Positions 54,762 through 64,000 of a stretch of 64,000 bases of DNA are shown here, in pieces. How positions within the stretch are numbered: the first letter of the stretch is position 1; each line of letters begins with the position of its first letter. Under the pieces are notes generated by a model that did no database searches, was not told the origin of the DNA, and was given only the letters and a program-made list of their open reading frames with translations. Source of the DNA: Paraprevotella sp. (lineage in GTDB: Bacteria; Bacteroidota; Bacteroidia; Bacteroidales; Bacteroidaceae); the NCBI GenBank assembly GCA_017937925.1, contig JAGBCQ010000012.1:275939-339938 (forward strand), written 5' to 3'. The translations under genes were made by a program, and so were the position numbers.

Positions 54762-54776
54762 TTACTTCACTTCCTC
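54762..54776. repeat. Right attachment-site core at the dnaK stop codon
   Basis: This is the dnaK-end copy of the 15-bp repeat at 32932-32946. It encodes Glu-Glu-Val-Lys-stop, the conserved C terminus of DnaK, so integration leaves the protein unchanged. Confidence 0.75.
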
Positions 54777-56666
54777 GAAATCCGCATCTTGAATTGTCTC
54801 GTCAGAAGATGAGCCTGCATTAGTACCACTTTGTGCACCGGCATCAGGTCCGGGTTGTGCACCACCTTGATACATCTGTGCGCTTGCTGCTTGCCATGCA
54901 CCATTCAACTCTGCAATTGCTGCGTCGATTGCATTAAGGTCTGCAGCTTTATGAGCGTCTTTCAACTTTTGAAGAGCACCTTCAATTGCCGGTTTCTTGT
55001 CTGCCGGAATCTTATCACCTAACTCTTTCAACTGATTCTCTGTCTGGAAAATCATTGAGTCGGCTTGGTTCATCTTATCTACTCTCTCGCGTTCTTTCTT
55101 GTCTGCATCTGCATTGGCTTCTGCTTCTGCTTTCATACGGTCAATCTCTTCCTTGCTCAAACCAGAAGATGCCTCGATACGAATAGCTTGCTCCTTACCG
55201 GTAGCTTTATCCTTTGCTGATACCTTCAAGATACCATTGGCATCAATATCAAAAGTTACCTCGATTTGAGGAACACCACGACGTGCCGGTGCAATACCTG
55301 TCAAGTTGAACTGACCAATAGACTTGTTTTGTGCTGCCATAGGACGCTCACCTTGCAATACGTGGATAGTCACTTCTGTTTGGTTGTCTGCTGCAGTACT
55401 GAATACTTCACTCTTATTGCATGGAATAGTTGTGTTCGCATCAATCAACTTTGTCATCACGCCACCCATTGTCTCAATACCCATTGACAACGGTGTTACG
55501 TCCAACAACACGATATCACCTACTCCGGCTTCCTTATTCAAGATAGCACCTTGGATAGATGCACCTACAGCAACTACCTCGTCCGGATTCACGCCCTTAG
55601 AAGGAGCCTTACCGAAGAAATCTTCTACCAACTTTTGGATAGCCGGGATACGGCTTGAACCACCTACAAGGATTACTTCGTCAATATCTGAATTACTCAA
55701 ACCTGCATCCTGCATTGCCTTTTGGCAAGGAACTTTACATGCTTGTATCAAGTGGTCTGCCAATTGTTCGAACTTAGCACGTGTCAAACTCTTAACCAAG
55801 TGTTTAGGTACACCGCCTACAGCTGTGATATAAGGCAAGTTGATTTCTGTAACTGTTGATGAAGACAACTCAATCTTTGCCTTCTCTGCCGCTTCTTTCA
55901 AGCGTTGCAAAGCCATTGGGTCTTGTGTCAAGTCAACACCTTCTTCTGTCTTAAAGTCATTTGCCATCCAATCGACGATTACCTGGTCAAAGTCATCACC
56001 AACAAGGTGAGTATCACCATTGGTTGAAAGGACTTCGAACACACCGCCACCAAACTCAAGGATAGAGATATCAAATGTACCACCTCCGAGGTCGAATACA
56101 GCAATCTTCATGTCCTTGTTTGCCTTATCTACACCGTAAGCCAAAGCTGCAGCTGTCGGTTCATTCACAATACGTTTTACTTCCAAACCGGCAATTTGTC
56201 CTGCCTCTTTTGTTGCTTGACGTTGTGAATCAGAGAAGTATGCCGGTACTGTAATAACGGCTTCTGTAACTTCTTGTCCCAAATAATCCTCAGCAGTTTT
56301 CTTCATTTTTTGAAGAACCATGGCTGAGATTTCTTGCGGTGTATATAAACGTCCGTCAATATCAACACGAGGTGTGTTGTTTTCACCCTTGACTACATTA
56401 TAAGGTACGCGTGAGATTTCTTTCTGAACTTGGTCATAAGTTTCTCCCATGAAACGCTTGATAGAGAAGATAGTCTTCTTTGGGTTAGTAATAGCCTGAC
56501 GTTTTGCAGGATCACCTACTTTACGTTCACCACCTTCGACAAAAGCTACGATAGAAGGGGTTGTACGCTTACCCTCACTGTTGGTAATAACCACCGGTTC
56601 ATTACCTTCAAATACGGAAACACATGAGTTTGTTGTTCCTAAGTCAATTCCAATAATCTTTCCCAT
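54762..56666 (-). CDS. dnaK: Molecular chaperone DnaK (Hsp70)
   Basis: The 634-aa protein is a complete Hsp70: [20 protein letters not shown] at the N terminus, phosphate-binding [16 protein letters not shown], the adenosine motif [13 protein letters not shown], the interdomain linker VVLLD-like segment ([18 protein letters not shown]), and a substrate-binding domain. The C-terminal lid ends with a Gln/Gly/Ala-rich linker and the conserved DAxFEEVK motif (here DADFEEVK). It folds proteins with DnaJ and GrpE, whose genes are not adjacent. The last five codons form the attachment site of the mobile element. No heat-shock element could be recognised upstream. Confidence 0.98.
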   Translation of the reverse strand: MGKIIGIDLGTTNSCVSVFEGNEPVVITNSEGKRTTPSIVAFVEGGERKVGDPAKRQAITNPKKTIFSIKRFMGETYDQVQKEISRVPYNVVKGENNTPRVDIDGRLYTPQEISAMVLQKMKKTAEDYLGQEVTEAVITVPAYFSDSQRQATKEAGQIAGLEVKRIVNEPTAAALAYGVDKANKDMKIAVFDLGGGTFDISILEFGGGVFEVLSTNGDTHLVGDDFDQVIVDWMANDFKTEEGVDLTQDPMALQRLKEAAEKAKIELSSSTVTEINLPYITAVGGVPKHLVKSLTRAKFEQLADHLIQACKVPCQKAMQDAGLSNSDIDEVILVGGSSRIPAIQKLVEDFFGKAPSKGVNPDEVVAVGASIQGAILNKEAGVGDIVLLDVTPLSMGIETMGGVMTKLIDANTTIPCNKSEVFSTAADNQTEVTIHVLQGERPMAAQNKSIGQFNLTGIAPARRGVPQIEVTFDIDANGILKVSAKDKATGKEQAIRIEASSGLSKEEIDRMKAEAEANADADKKERERVDKMNQADSMIFQTENQLKELGDKIPADKKPAIEGALQKLKDAHKAADLNAIDAAIAELNGAWQAASAQMYQGGAQPGPDAGAQSGTNAGSSSDETIQDADFEEVK

Positions 56667-56807
56667 AATCTATAATTTTTAATTTGTTATTATTCTTATT
56701 ATTCTTGGCGCCGTTCACACTTTGACGAACGCCTTGCATCTTTAAAAGGACAAACCGTGTGCCAAACTTTTCCGAAAATCAGAAAAAATCATAAAAAAAG
56801 GATATTC

Positions 56808-56839
56808 TTTACGTCCATTGAGTTTTTCAGTTATCTTTG
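56808..56839 (+). promoter_or_regulatory. Promoter of the patatin/beta-barrel gene
   Basis: An exact -7 box TATCTTTG (56832-56839) with TTTA about 21 bp upstream. It lies downstream of a TTG codon at 56818 that opens the long frame, which argues against that TTG and for the ATG at 56905. Confidence 0.6.
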
Positions 56840-56904
56840 CTCCCATAGAATCAATGACATTTGTCTTTCAACTAATGACAAAATGTCCGAAAAAAGCATT
56901 TAAT

Positions 56905-58953
56905 ATGACAAGAATATCATATTTCCTACTCATCGTCTTTATTTTTTGCCAAACACTATGTTTGACAGCAAGACCTCGTGTCGGTATTGTATTAAGTGGT
57001 GGAGGTGCAAAAGGGATGGCACATATCGGTGCGCTGAAAGTGATTGAAGAAGCCGGTATTCCCGTTGACATGATTGTTGGCACAAGCATGGGTAGCATCA
57101 TCGGAGGTTTGTATGCCATTGGATATACCACTGAACAATTGGACAGTATAGTAATGGCACAGGATTGGAGTCTTATGCTAAGCGACAAAATCAGTCCGAA
57201 GAAATTAAGTCTTCAGACACGTGAACAGAATTCGCAATACATCCTTTCTGTTCCATTTTTTGAGCGACCAAAAGACTTAATCGGTGGAGGAGTCATCAAA
57301 GGCAGAAATATCGGGCAGATGTTATGGCAAATGACAGAAGGTTACCACGACTCTATAGACTTCAAAAAGCTACCTATTCCTTTTGCTTGCGTTGCACAGG
57401 ATTTAGTTAGCGGGGATGAAATTGTTTTCAAAAGTGGCATCCTACCTATTGCCATACGTTCAAGCATGTCTATACCGGGAGTATTTGCACCTGTGGCATA
57501 TAACGAACAACTACTGATAGACGGAGGATTGATGAACAACTATCCTGTTGATATTGCGAGAGAAATGGGGGCAGACATTATCATTGGTGTTGACGTACAG
57601 GACCCCATGAAAAGTGCCAAAGAAATGCAAGGAAGTATTTTGGCGCAGTTAAGTCAACTCATAGATTTGCAGGGAAAGGAAAAATGGCACAAGAATATTG
57701 AAAGTTCTGATGTCTATATAAAAGTAAATGTAGAGGGCTATAATACTGCAAGCTTCACAACTACAGCCATTGACACTCTGATAGAACGCGGAGAAACCGC
57801 CGCACGTTTAAAAATAGATACCTTAAGAATCATCGGGAAAAAATTAAACAAAGAGAAAAGTAAAACAATACATTCCGCACCACCTTATTATAATATATAT
57901 AGAACAGAAATGCCATTACAGTCAGAATCTGCTGCACTAAAAACTTTAATAGGCGATGCCCCCACAAGTTCCATTAACGTAGGTTTCAGATTTGACAATG
58001 AAGAGTTGGCTGCGCTCATCTTCAATGGGCAATTGCGTAAAGGCATAAAAAAGAATCATCAAATGTCACTAACTGTACGGCTAGGAAGACAAGTGTTCGG
58101 CGATGTGCATTACAACTTTTTATTAGGTAAAAAGTGGGTTTTCTCAACTGCATATCGCTTTACATATAACGACTTTAACATTTACGAAAAGGGAGAGAAA
58201 GCCTATAATGTGGATTTCAAGAATCACTCGGCAAAAACTGGATTTGTTAGAAGTTGGAAAAACATGACCTTGAAATTAGGAGGCAGTTTTCAGCATTACA
58301 ATTATGGTTCATTCTTATACAGTATGGGCAACAATTCAACCACTAACATCAGCAAGGAAAGTTTCTTGATGTTTGGTACTCAATATACCATCAACACACT
58401 TAATGACACCTACTTTCCCACACAGGGAAACAAATTAGGATTGGAATATCATTATGCGATACCTTTAACGCAACATAAGAAGACATTCCACGTTGCCGAA
58501 TTACATTGGAATGGTGCTTATTCCTTTAACTCGCGCTTCACGTTACTTCCAAGATTAGAAGGTAGATATCTGACTACCGAAAATACGATTACTGAAATGA
58601 ACACATTGGGCGGACAAGAACGTGGGAAATACTTTCAGCAACAAATGTGCTTTTATGGTATCAACAATTTTGAAATCACACGCAAAACTTTAGTCGTAGC
58701 AGGTATTGAAGCCAGACAACGTATTGGTGGCAAACACTACGTCAGCGGTGCTTTCAATCTCGCCATGACCTCTAACGATTGGGCACACTTCTTTAAGAAT
58801 AGTTTTGGCAAAGACGAGAGCAAAGGATTTCGCGCATGGGGCGGTGCTATCAGATACGATTTGCGCACGTTCTTTGGTCCGATTGGCATCACTTTACAAT
58901 ATAGCGACCGTGCAAAATTTTCAGGTTACGTCAGAGCCGGATTTAATTTCTAA
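56905..58953 (+). CDS. Patatin-like phospholipase fused to an outer-membrane beta-barrel
   Basis: The start is taken at ATG 56905 (MTRISYFLLIVFIFCQTLCL, then TARPR), which gives a proper signal peptide and lies after the promoter. The 682-aa protein has a patatin domain: oxyanion SGGGAKGMAHIGAL, nucleophile GTSMGS (Ser61), and catalytic DGG (Asp206). A short POTRA-like stretch and a BamA/Omp85-like barrel follow (repeated aromatic strands such as MSLTVRLGRQVFGDVHYNFL), ending VRAGFNF with the terminal Phe expected of outer-membrane proteins. It resembles type Vd secreted phospholipases, although the lipase may stay tethered. The lipid substrate is unknown. Confidence 0.9.
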   Translation: MTRISYFLLIVFIFCQTLCLTARPRVGIVLSGGGAKGMAHIGALKVIEEAGIPVDMIVGTSMGSIIGGLYAIGYTTEQLDSIVMAQDWSLMLSDKISPKKLSLQTREQNSQYILSVPFFERPKDLIGGGVIKGRNIGQMLWQMTEGYHDSIDFKKLPIPFACVAQDLVSGDEIVFKSGILPIAIRSSMSIPGVFAPVAYNEQLLIDGGLMNNYPVDIAREMGADIIIGVDVQDPMKSAKEMQGSILAQLSQLIDLQGKEKWHKNIESSDVYIKVNVEGYNTASFTTTAIDTLIERGETAARLKIDTLRIIGKKLNKEKSKTIHSAPPYYNIYRTEMPLQSESAALKTLIGDAPTSSINVGFRFDNEELAALIFNGQLRKGIKKNHQMSLTVRLGRQVFGDVHYNFLLGKKWVFSTAYRFTYNDFNIYEKGEKAYNVDFKNHSAKTGFVRSWKNMTLKLGGSFQHYNYGSFLYSMGNNSTTNISKESFLMFGTQYTINTLNDTYFPTQGNKLGLEYHYAIPLTQHKKTFHVAELHWNGAYSFNSRFTLLPRLEGRYLTTENTITEMNTLGGQERGKYFQQQMCFYGINNFEITRKTLVVAGIEARQRIGGKHYVSGAFNLAMTSNDWAHFFKNSFGKDESKGFRAWGGAIRYDLRTFFGPIGITLQYSDRAKFSGYVRAGFNF

Positions 58954-58966
58954 ACATAAGAAAAAA

Positions 58967-58992
58967 AGAGGTTGTGCCGCAGCACAACCTCT
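58967..58992 (-). terminator. Terminator of recA
   Basis: AGAGGTTGTGC and GCACAACCTCT form a perfect 11-bp stem with a 4-nt loop, followed on the minus strand by a run of T. It lies 34 bp past the recA stop and may also slow read-through from the + strand gene. Confidence 0.9.
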
Positions 58993-59026
58993 AACTGAAT
59001 ATTCTATTCATGTAGCAGTATAATCA

Positions 59027-60061
59027 TTATTCTACAGCATCTTTCATTGCCTCTGCAATTTGTGCTTCTATCTCTTCACAAAGTTCAGGATTATCTTTCA
59101 GCATATTCTTCACTGCATCACGCCCCTGCCCTATCTTGGTTTCGTTATAACTGTACCATGAACCACTCTTCTTTAAGATTCCGAGTTCTGTTCCTAAATC
59201 TACAATCTCTCCCACCTTTGATATTCCTTCGCCGAATGTGATTTCAAACTCTGCTTTACGGAACGGAGGAGCAACTTTATTCTTCACCACCTTAACGCGT
59301 ACCTGATTACCGATAACTTCGTCACCATCCTTGATGCTTGTCACACGACGGATATCCAAACGGACACTTGAGTAAAACTTCAGTGCGTTACCTCCTGTAG
59401 TCGTTTCGGGATTTCCGAACATTACCCCGATTTTCTCACGCAACTGATTGATAAAGATACACGTTGTGTTTGTCTTGTTAATGGTCGAAGTCAATTTACG
59501 CAATGCCTGACTCATCAAGCGCGCTTGCAAACCGACCTTATTATCCCCCATATCGCCCTCAATTTCAGCTTTCGGTGTCAATGCCGCCACTGAGTCTATC
59601 ACAATAATATCTATTGCTGACGAACGTATTAACTGATCGGCAATCTCCAATGCCTGTTCACCATTATCAGGTTGTGAAATCCATAAGTTATCCACATCCA
59701 CGCCTAACTTAGCAGCATAGAAACGGTCGAATGCATGTTCTGCATCAATAAATGCTGCTATGCCACCGGCTTTCTGAGCCTCAGCTATGGCATGAATAGC
59801 CAAAGTCGTTTTACCTGAACTTTCAGGACCATAAATCTCTATGATACGTCCTTTGGGATAACCACCTACTCCCAAAGCAGCATTCAATGCAATAGATCCA
59901 GTGGGAATCACATCAACTTGCTCAATATGGTCGTCACCCAACTTCATGATAGAACCTTTTCCAAAGTTCTTCTCTATCTTATCCATAGCAGCCTGCAAAG
60001 CTTTCAGTTTCTCACTGTTACCACCGGCTACTGTTGCCATCAAATCTTCTTTCTTTGCCAT
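59027..60061 (-). CDS. recA: Recombinase RecA
   Basis: The 344-aa protein is a typical RecA: Walker [10 protein letters not shown] (78-86), Walker [11 protein letters not shown], the DNA-binding loops [16 protein letters not shown] and [20 protein letters not shown], and an acidic C terminus. It drives homologous recombination and DNA-damage response. The gene is 23 bp downstream of the carboxynorspermidine dehydrogenase gene on the same strand, so the two are probably co-transcribed; no separate promoter box was obvious in the gap. Confidence 0.98.
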   Translation of the reverse strand: MAKKEDLMATVAGGNSEKLKALQAAMDKIEKNFGKGSIMKLGDDHIEQVDVIPTGSIALNAALGVGGYPKGRIIEIYGPESSGKTTLAIHAIAEAQKAGGIAAFIDAEHAFDRFYAAKLGVDVDNLWISQPDNGEQALEIADQLIRSSAIDIIVIDSVAALTPKAEIEGDMGDNKVGLQARLMSQALRKLTSTINKTNTTCIFINQLREKIGVMFGNPETTTGGNALKFYSSVRLDIRRVTSIKDGDEVIGNQVRVKVVKNKVAPPFRKAEFEITFGEGISKVGEIVDLGTELGILKKSGSWYSYNETKIGQGRDAVKNMLKDNPELCEEIEAQIAEAMKDAVE

Positions 60062-60084
60062 ATATTTGTTTCGTTATATTTTTC

Positions 60085-61278
60085 TTACAGTTCCAAATCA
60101 CCATCGAACACTTCATGCCAAGGCAAACCGTCCTTGTTCAATTCTTCCATGAATGGGTCCGGATCAAACTCTTCTACATTCCATACACCCGGTTTCTTCC
60201 ATATTCCTTTCAAGAACATCATAGCACCAATCATTGCCGGTACGCCGGTGGTATAACTAACGCCTTGCATTCCTGTTTCGAGATATGCCTCATGATGACT
60301 GCAATTATTATAAACATAGTAAGTACGTTCCTTACCGTCTTTCACACCACGGATACGACAACCAATACTTGTTTCGCCCTCGTAATTCTCACCTAAGTCC
60401 TGTGGGTTAGGAAGAACTGCTTTCAAGAATTGCAACGGAACAATCTTTACTCCATTATAATCTACTTCGTCTATTCTGGCCATACCAATATTTTGGATTA
60501 CGCGCAAGTGCGTCAAATATTCTTGTCCGAATGTCATCCAGAAACGAGCACGCTTAATGGTTGGGAAATTCTTTACCAAAGATTCTAGTTCTTCATGGAA
60601 CAATAGATATGAATCACGCGGACCGATGTTAGGGTATGTCAAATCTTTGTGTATTTCCATCGGTTGTGTCTCTATCCACTGGCCGTTTTCGTAATAACGA
60701 CCATTTTGTGTAATCTCACGAATGTTAATTTCCGGATTAAAGTTCGTTGCAAAAGCTTTATGATGATTACCGGCATTACAATCCACAATATCCAAGTAGT
60801 GAATTTCATCAAAATGGTGCTTTGCTGCATACGCCGTATAAACACCGGAAACACCGGGGTCGAAACCACAACCTAAGATTGCAGTCAGCCCAGCCTCTTC
60901 AAATCGTTGTTTATACGCCCATTGCCAACTATATTCGAAATGTGCCACATCCTTTGGTTCGTAATTGGCTGTGTCAAGATAGTTGCAACCGGTTTGCAAA
61001 CAAGCCTCCATAATGGTCAAATCTTGATATGGCAATGCCAGATTCATAACGATGTCCGGCTTATACTCATTCAACAATGCCACTAGTTCTTCTACACTGT
61101 CGGCATCCACCTTCGCTGTCTTGATAGCCGGATTACCAATCGCCTTTACAATAGCATCACATTTGGATTGAGTGCGACTTGCTATCATTATCTCATCAAA
61201 CACTTCCGGATGTTGAGCCACTTTATGAGCTGCTACTGTTGCAACTCCCCCGGCTCCGATAATTAAAACTCTTCCCAT
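60085..61278 (-). CDS. Carboxynorspermidine dehydrogenase (saccharopine dehydrogenase family)
   Basis: The 397-aa protein has an N-terminal Rossmann fold (MGRVLIIGAGGVATVAAHKV) and the saccharopine-dehydrogenase-like middle (ILGCGFDPGVSGVYTAYAAK, then HHFDEIHYLDIVDCNAGNHH). It corresponds to the enzyme that makes carboxy(nor)spermidine from diamine and aspartate semialdehyde in the alternative spermidine pathway used by many Bacteroidetes. It sits upstream of recA, with an exact -7 box TAACTTTG at 61312-61319. The decarboxylase partner gene (nspC) is not in the window. Some genomes label this family lysine-pathway saccharopine dehydrogenase; length and motifs favour the polyamine role. Confidence 0.88.
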   Translation of the reverse strand: MGRVLIIGAGGVATVAAHKVAQHPEVFDEIMIASRTQSKCDAIVKAIGNPAIKTAKVDADSVEELVALLNEYKPDIVMNLALPYQDLTIMEACLQTGCNYLDTANYEPKDVAHFEYSWQWAYKQRFEEAGLTAILGCGFDPGVSGVYTAYAAKHHFDEIHYLDIVDCNAGNHHKAFATNFNPEINIREITQNGRYYENGQWIETQPMEIHKDLTYPNIGPRDSYLLFHEELESLVKNFPTIKRARFWMTFGQEYLTHLRVIQNIGMARIDEVDYNGVKIVPLQFLKAVLPNPQDLGENYEGETSIGCRIRGVKDGKERTYYVYNNCSHHEAYLETGMQGVSYTTGVPAMIGAMMFLKGIWKKPGVWNVEEFDPDPFMEELNKDGLPWHEVFDGDLEL

Positions 61279-61311
61279 ATTCAGATTTATTTTATTGATT
61301 TTGTTCTAATG

Positions 61312-61319
61312 CAAAGTTA
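61312..61319 (-). promoter_or_regulatory. -7 box of the dehydrogenase-recA transcript
   Basis: The minus strand reads TAACTTTG, an exact match to TAnnTTTG, 33 bp before the start codon. Confidence 0.5.
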
Positions 61320-61359
61320 ATTACTTTTTCCTATTTATTCTGTGTCACCCTTTTTTTCT

Positions 61360-61938
61360 TTACTTAAAATCATCTGCCCTTATCCCCAAAGCATTCATCA
61401 ATGAGTAACCAAGAATTTCTTGTTTAAAGCCACTTCCTGTCTGCGGTTCCATTGACAACAAGGTTATTTCCTTACCATCCACACGCGACAAAATAGGGCG
61501 TATCTTATGAGCATATTTCTCCATGTCCGGCACTACAACCATTCTTTTTACTTCCTTAGTATCGGCCAATGTCTCTAACGATTGGGCAAAGAGTTCTTCC
61601 GAAGAAACTAAATTTTCAACCCTCACTGCGCTCAATCTGAATTCACCTAAGTACGCATCACTGAACGCCATTCCGTCCAACTCAGTCTTGAAGTTCGCCG
61701 GCACAAAATTTTCAAAAGCCTCCTTCTCCTTTCCATGTACTAAGACCACTTGAACTTCGTGCTGTCCTTGCTTCAATCCTCCGTCCAGCGCCGCACAGAC
61801 CAACCACTGCGCTAAGTCGGCTTTCGCAATCGGGCGATTCAGCATCCTCTCGAAATTCACCGTCAAGTTGAAAGCCACACTATCCACGTAATCGGCATCC
61901 ACTAAAATAACATTCTCACACCATTCTGTTGTTTCCAT
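61360..61938 (-). CDS. Conserved Bacteroidales protein of unknown function
   Basis: The start is taken at ATG 61936-61938 ([20 protein letters not shown]); an in-frame upstream start would add 23 residues without domain value. The 192-aa soluble protein has alternating beta strands and helices ([49 protein letters not shown]) and no catalytic motif I recognise. I recall similar Bacteroidales proteins beside clpB labelled DUF6621; this is not verified. It diverges from clpB, and the 232-bp gap between the two holds the clpB promoter. Confidence 0.75.
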   Translation of the reverse strand: METTEWCENVILVDADYVDSVAFNLTVNFERMLNRPIAKADLAQWLVCAALDGGLKQGQHEVQVVLVHGKEKEAFENFVPANFKTELDGMAFSDAYLGEFRLSAVRVENLVSSEELFAQSLETLADTKEVKRMVVVPDMEKYAHKIRPILSRVDGKEITLLSMEPQTGSGFKQEILGYSLMNALGIRADDFK

Positions 61939-62157
61939 GGGGATAAATTTACAAAAAAAAGAATATCGGTACACTAAAAGCGTACAACTTTTGTCCGAAC
62001 ACGCCAAAAATTCTTCATTTCGTCCTTTTTATTCTGCCACACTTACGGTTTTTAAGTCAATTTGTCAGTATTTAGTCATTGGCAAGTCTTTTGACGCTTT
62101 TTTTATGGATGCAACCAACATCCTAGTAATAGAACTTTGTATAAAACAACTAATAAA

Positions 62158-62163
62158 AAGGAG
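62158..62163 (+). promoter_or_regulatory. Ribosome-binding site of clpB
   Basis: AAGGAG lies 7 bp before the ATG at 62171, a rare strong Shine-Dalgarno for this organism. A GAACTTTG -7-like box is at 62132-62139. Confidence 0.6.
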
Positions 62164-62170
62164 AACAGAC

Positions 62171-64000
62171 ATGAACTTTAACAAATTTACTATCAAGGCA
62201 CAAGAAGCCATTCAACAAGCCATCAGTCTGGTTCAATCTAAAGGGCAACAAGCCATAGAACCGGAACACTTGCTGGCCGGAATTATCCAAGTAGGAGAAA
62301 ACGTAACCAATTTCTTATTTCAAAAATTAGGTATCAATGGAAAACAGATTGACGTATTATTGGAAAACCAAATAGCATCGCTTCCTAGAGTACAAGGTGG
62401 CGAACCTTACTTGAGCCGTTCAAGTAATGAAGTACTCAACCGTGCGCAAGATTTGGCAACCAAAGGAGGCGATGAATATGTTTCCTTGGAACCTATGATA
62501 TTGGCATTACTTACAACCAATAACACTGCCGGAAAAATTCTTAAAGATGCCGGCATGACAGAAAAAGATTTGAAGATTGCTATCAACGAATTACGGAAAG
62601 GCGAGAAAGTGACATCACAGACTAGTGAAGATACTTATCAGTCGCTCGAGAAGTATGCCAAGAACCTGATTGAGGAAGCACGTAACGGTAAACTTGACCC
62701 CGTCATCGGACGTGATGATGAAATCCGCCGTGTCCTTCAAATCTTAAGTCGCCGTACTAAGAACAACCCAATTCTTATCGGCGAACCGGGAACCGGAAAA
62801 ACCGCTATTGTTGAAGGATTGGCACACCGTATCTTACGAGGTGACGTTCCTGAGAATTTAAAAGATAAACACTTGTATTCTTTGGATATGGGAGCGCTCG
62901 TTGCCGGAGCTAAGTACAAAGGGGAGTTTGAAGAACGACTCAAATCCGTTATCAATGAAGTGACAAAGAGTGAGGGACAAATCATATTGTTCATCGACGA
63001 GATTCACACATTGGTAGGCGCCGGAAAGGGTGAAGGAGCCATGGATGCAGCCAATATCCTTAAACCCGCCTTGGCACGTGGTGAGCTGAGAAGTATCGGT
63101 GCTACTACCCTTGACGAATACCAAAAGTATTTTGAAAAAGACAAAGCGCTCGAACGCCGTTTCCAAACCGTCATGGTAAACGAGCCGGACACACTGAGTA
63201 CCATTTCCATACTACGTGGATTAAAGGAACGTTATGAGAATCACCACAAAGTACGTATTCAAGACGATGCTATCATAGCAGCTGTTGAACTGTCCAATCG
63301 TTATATTACCGACCGTTTCTTACCGGACAAAGCTATTGACTTGATGGACGAAGCAGCAGCGAAACTCAGAATGGAAAGAGATTCCGTACCGGAAGAATTG
63401 GATGAGATTGAACGTCGTCTAAAACAATTGGAGATTGAGCGTGAAGCGATTAAGCGTGAGAACGACGAACAAAAGTTACAACAACTGAGCAAAGACATTG
63501 CCGAACTCAAGGAACAAGAAAGCAACTATAAAGCAAAATGGGAAGCTGAACGCAGTTTGGTAAACAAAATCCAACATAACAAGCAGTTGATTGAACAACT
63601 GAAGTTTGATGCTGAACGAGCAGAAAGAGAAGGGAACTATGGGAAAGTTGCCGAAATCCGCTATGGCAAGTTGAAAGAGTTGGAAGACGAAATCAACCGC
63701 ATCCAACAACAACTTAAAGAAGCGCAAGGTGCTGATGCCATGATTAAGGAAGAAGTCACCGACGAAGATATTGCCGATGTCGTAAGTCGTTGGACAGGCA
63801 TACCTGTAAGCAAAATGATGCAAAGCGAACGCGAAAAACTGTTGCATCTTGAAGAAGAGCTACACCTGCGTGTTATTGGACAAGACGAGGCTATACAAGC
63901 CGTCAGCGATGCCGTACGTAGGAGTCGTGCCGGACTGCAAGACCCCAAACGCCCCATCGGCTCATTCATATTCCTCGGTACGACCGGTGTTGGAAAGACA
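62171..64000 (+). CDS. clpB: ATP-dependent disaggregase ClpB (3' end outside window)
   Basis: The first 610 codons are present. The N domain starts [23 protein letters not shown]+ domain 1 has Walker [15 protein letters not shown], Walker [10 protein letters not shown] and pore loop residues in [12 protein letters not shown]. The long coiled-coil middle domain (about 400-535: [20 protein letters not shown]) distinguishes ClpB from ClpA/ClpC. The start of AAA+ domain 2 ([10 protein letters not shown]) is cut by the window edge. ClpB rescues aggregated proteins with DnaK, which is encoded 6 kb away. No frameshift is visible. Confidence 0.97.
   Translation, partial: MNFNKFTIKAQEAIQQAISLVQSKGQQAIEPEHLLAGIIQVGENVTNFLFQKLGINGKQIDVLLENQIASLPRVQGGEPYLSRSSNEVLNRAQDLATKGGDEYVSLEPMILALLTTNNTAGKILKDAGMTEKDLKIAINELRKGEKVTSQTSEDTYQSLEKYAKNLIEEARNGKLDPVIGRDDEIRRVLQILSRRTKNNPILIGEPGTGKTAIVEGLAHRILRGDVPENLKDKHLYSLDMGALVAGAKYKGEFEERLKSVINEVTKSEGQIILFIDEIHTLVGAGKGEGAMDAANILKPALARGELRSIGATTLDEYQKYFEKDKALERRFQTVMVNEPDTLSTISILRGLKERYENHHKVRIQDDAIIAAVELSNRYITDRFLPDKAIDLMDEAAAKLRMERDSVPEELDEIERRLKQLEIEREAIKRENDEQKLQQLSKDIAELKEQESNYKAKWEAERSLVNKIQHNKQLIEQLKFDAERAEREGNYGKVAEIRYGKLKELEDEINRIQQQLKEAQGADAMIKEEVTDEDIADVVSRWTGIPVSKMMQSEREKLLHLEEELHLRVIGQDEAIQAVSDAVRRSRAGLQDPKRPIGSFIFLGTTGVGKT

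Larger units (their letters stand above)
32932..54776. mobile_element. Integrative mobilizable element in the 3' end of dnaK (about 21.8 kb)
   Basis: The proposed element runs between two identical 15-bp repeats, one being the dnaK stop-codon region. A tyrosine integrase with a partner HTH gene lies next to the dnaK end. Next come an operon with excisionase-like and DnaC-like genes, MobC, a relaxase and a membrane accessory protein; no conjugation (tra) genes are present, so transfer must borrow a helper. Cargo is a five-gene operon, an AlbA_2 regulator with a fragment copy, an XRE/two-TM pair and a SIR2 cassette. Terminators lie just outside the left repeat and just inside the right one, consistent with the element replacing the terminator it displaced. 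The boundaries rest on a repeat found by eye. Confidence 0.72.

Noticed and set aside
56818-56904. Upstream TTG extension of the patatin/beta-barrel gene
   Set aside because: It lies upstream of the exact -7 box and would bury the signal peptide; the ATG at 56905 gives a proper signal sequence.

Overview
The window is a stretch of chromosome from a Bacteroidales bacterium (Bacteroides, Phocaeicola or Prevotella-like). Several signs point there. Many genes are preceded by TAnnTTTG promoter boxes. There are large secreted surface proteins ending in a 'PGIYIINGKK' type tail, a BspA-like leucine-rich repeat protein, and a LamG/GH43-type polysaccharide enzyme. The mobilization genes are of the Bacteroides type, and dnaK, recA and clpB look Bacteroidetes-like. 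The genus is not fixed by the sequence.

Layout. (1) 1-20.0 kb is host DNA. It holds the first part of a secreted LamG/GH43-like enzyme, a small lipoprotein, an mtnN-luxS operon (SAH detoxification and AI-2 synthesis), a surface-protein operon, a cytoplasmic patatin-like lipase and a heparinase II/III-like polysaccharide lyase. The surface operon encodes a 1677-aa LRR protein with a dockerin-like segment, a 2603-aa multidomain protein with a cohesin-like N terminus, and a 54-aa peptide. (2) 20.4-32.8 kb is a defence island on the + strand: XRE regulator, DUF2971 protein, then hsdM-fic-hsdS-AIPR-hsdR, a nuclease/ImmA-like fusion, a truncated Bro-N remnant and a RhuM protein. (3) 32.93-54.78 kb is read here as one integrative mobilizable element of about 21.8 kb. 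(4) 54.8-64 kb is host housekeeping DNA: dnaK, a patatin/beta-barrel outer-membrane protein, recA, carboxynorspermidine dehydrogenase, a conserved small protein and the first 610 codons of clpB.

The element is bounded by a perfect 15-bp direct repeat. One copy is exactly the last five codons of dnaK (Glu-Glu-Val-Lys-stop, 54762-54776); the other lies at 32932-32946, just beyond a strong terminator that may be the original dnaK terminator. The integrase pair sits at the dnaK end, followed by an excisionase/replication-like operon, MobC, a relaxase and an accessory membrane protein. The rest is cargo.

The cargo has two candidate systems that I cannot match to a described one. The first is a tight operon at 47.73-41.59 kb: HNH protein, methyltransferase-HIT fusion, proteasome-like Ntn hydrolase (Thr1 directly after the start Met, Asp17, nearby Lys), a 57-aa protein, and a DUF4062 protein with a P-loop-like segment lacking the lysine. 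The second is a SIR2 protein (1158 aa) with a PD-(D/E)xK-like partner (585 aa). This two-gene cassette is flanked by 69-bp direct repeats (66/69 identical) copying the 3' end of the neighbouring two-TM gene, so it looks like a cassette inserted into or swapped at the 3' end of that gene. Domain assignments come from reading motifs by eye; no database search or structure prediction was run.
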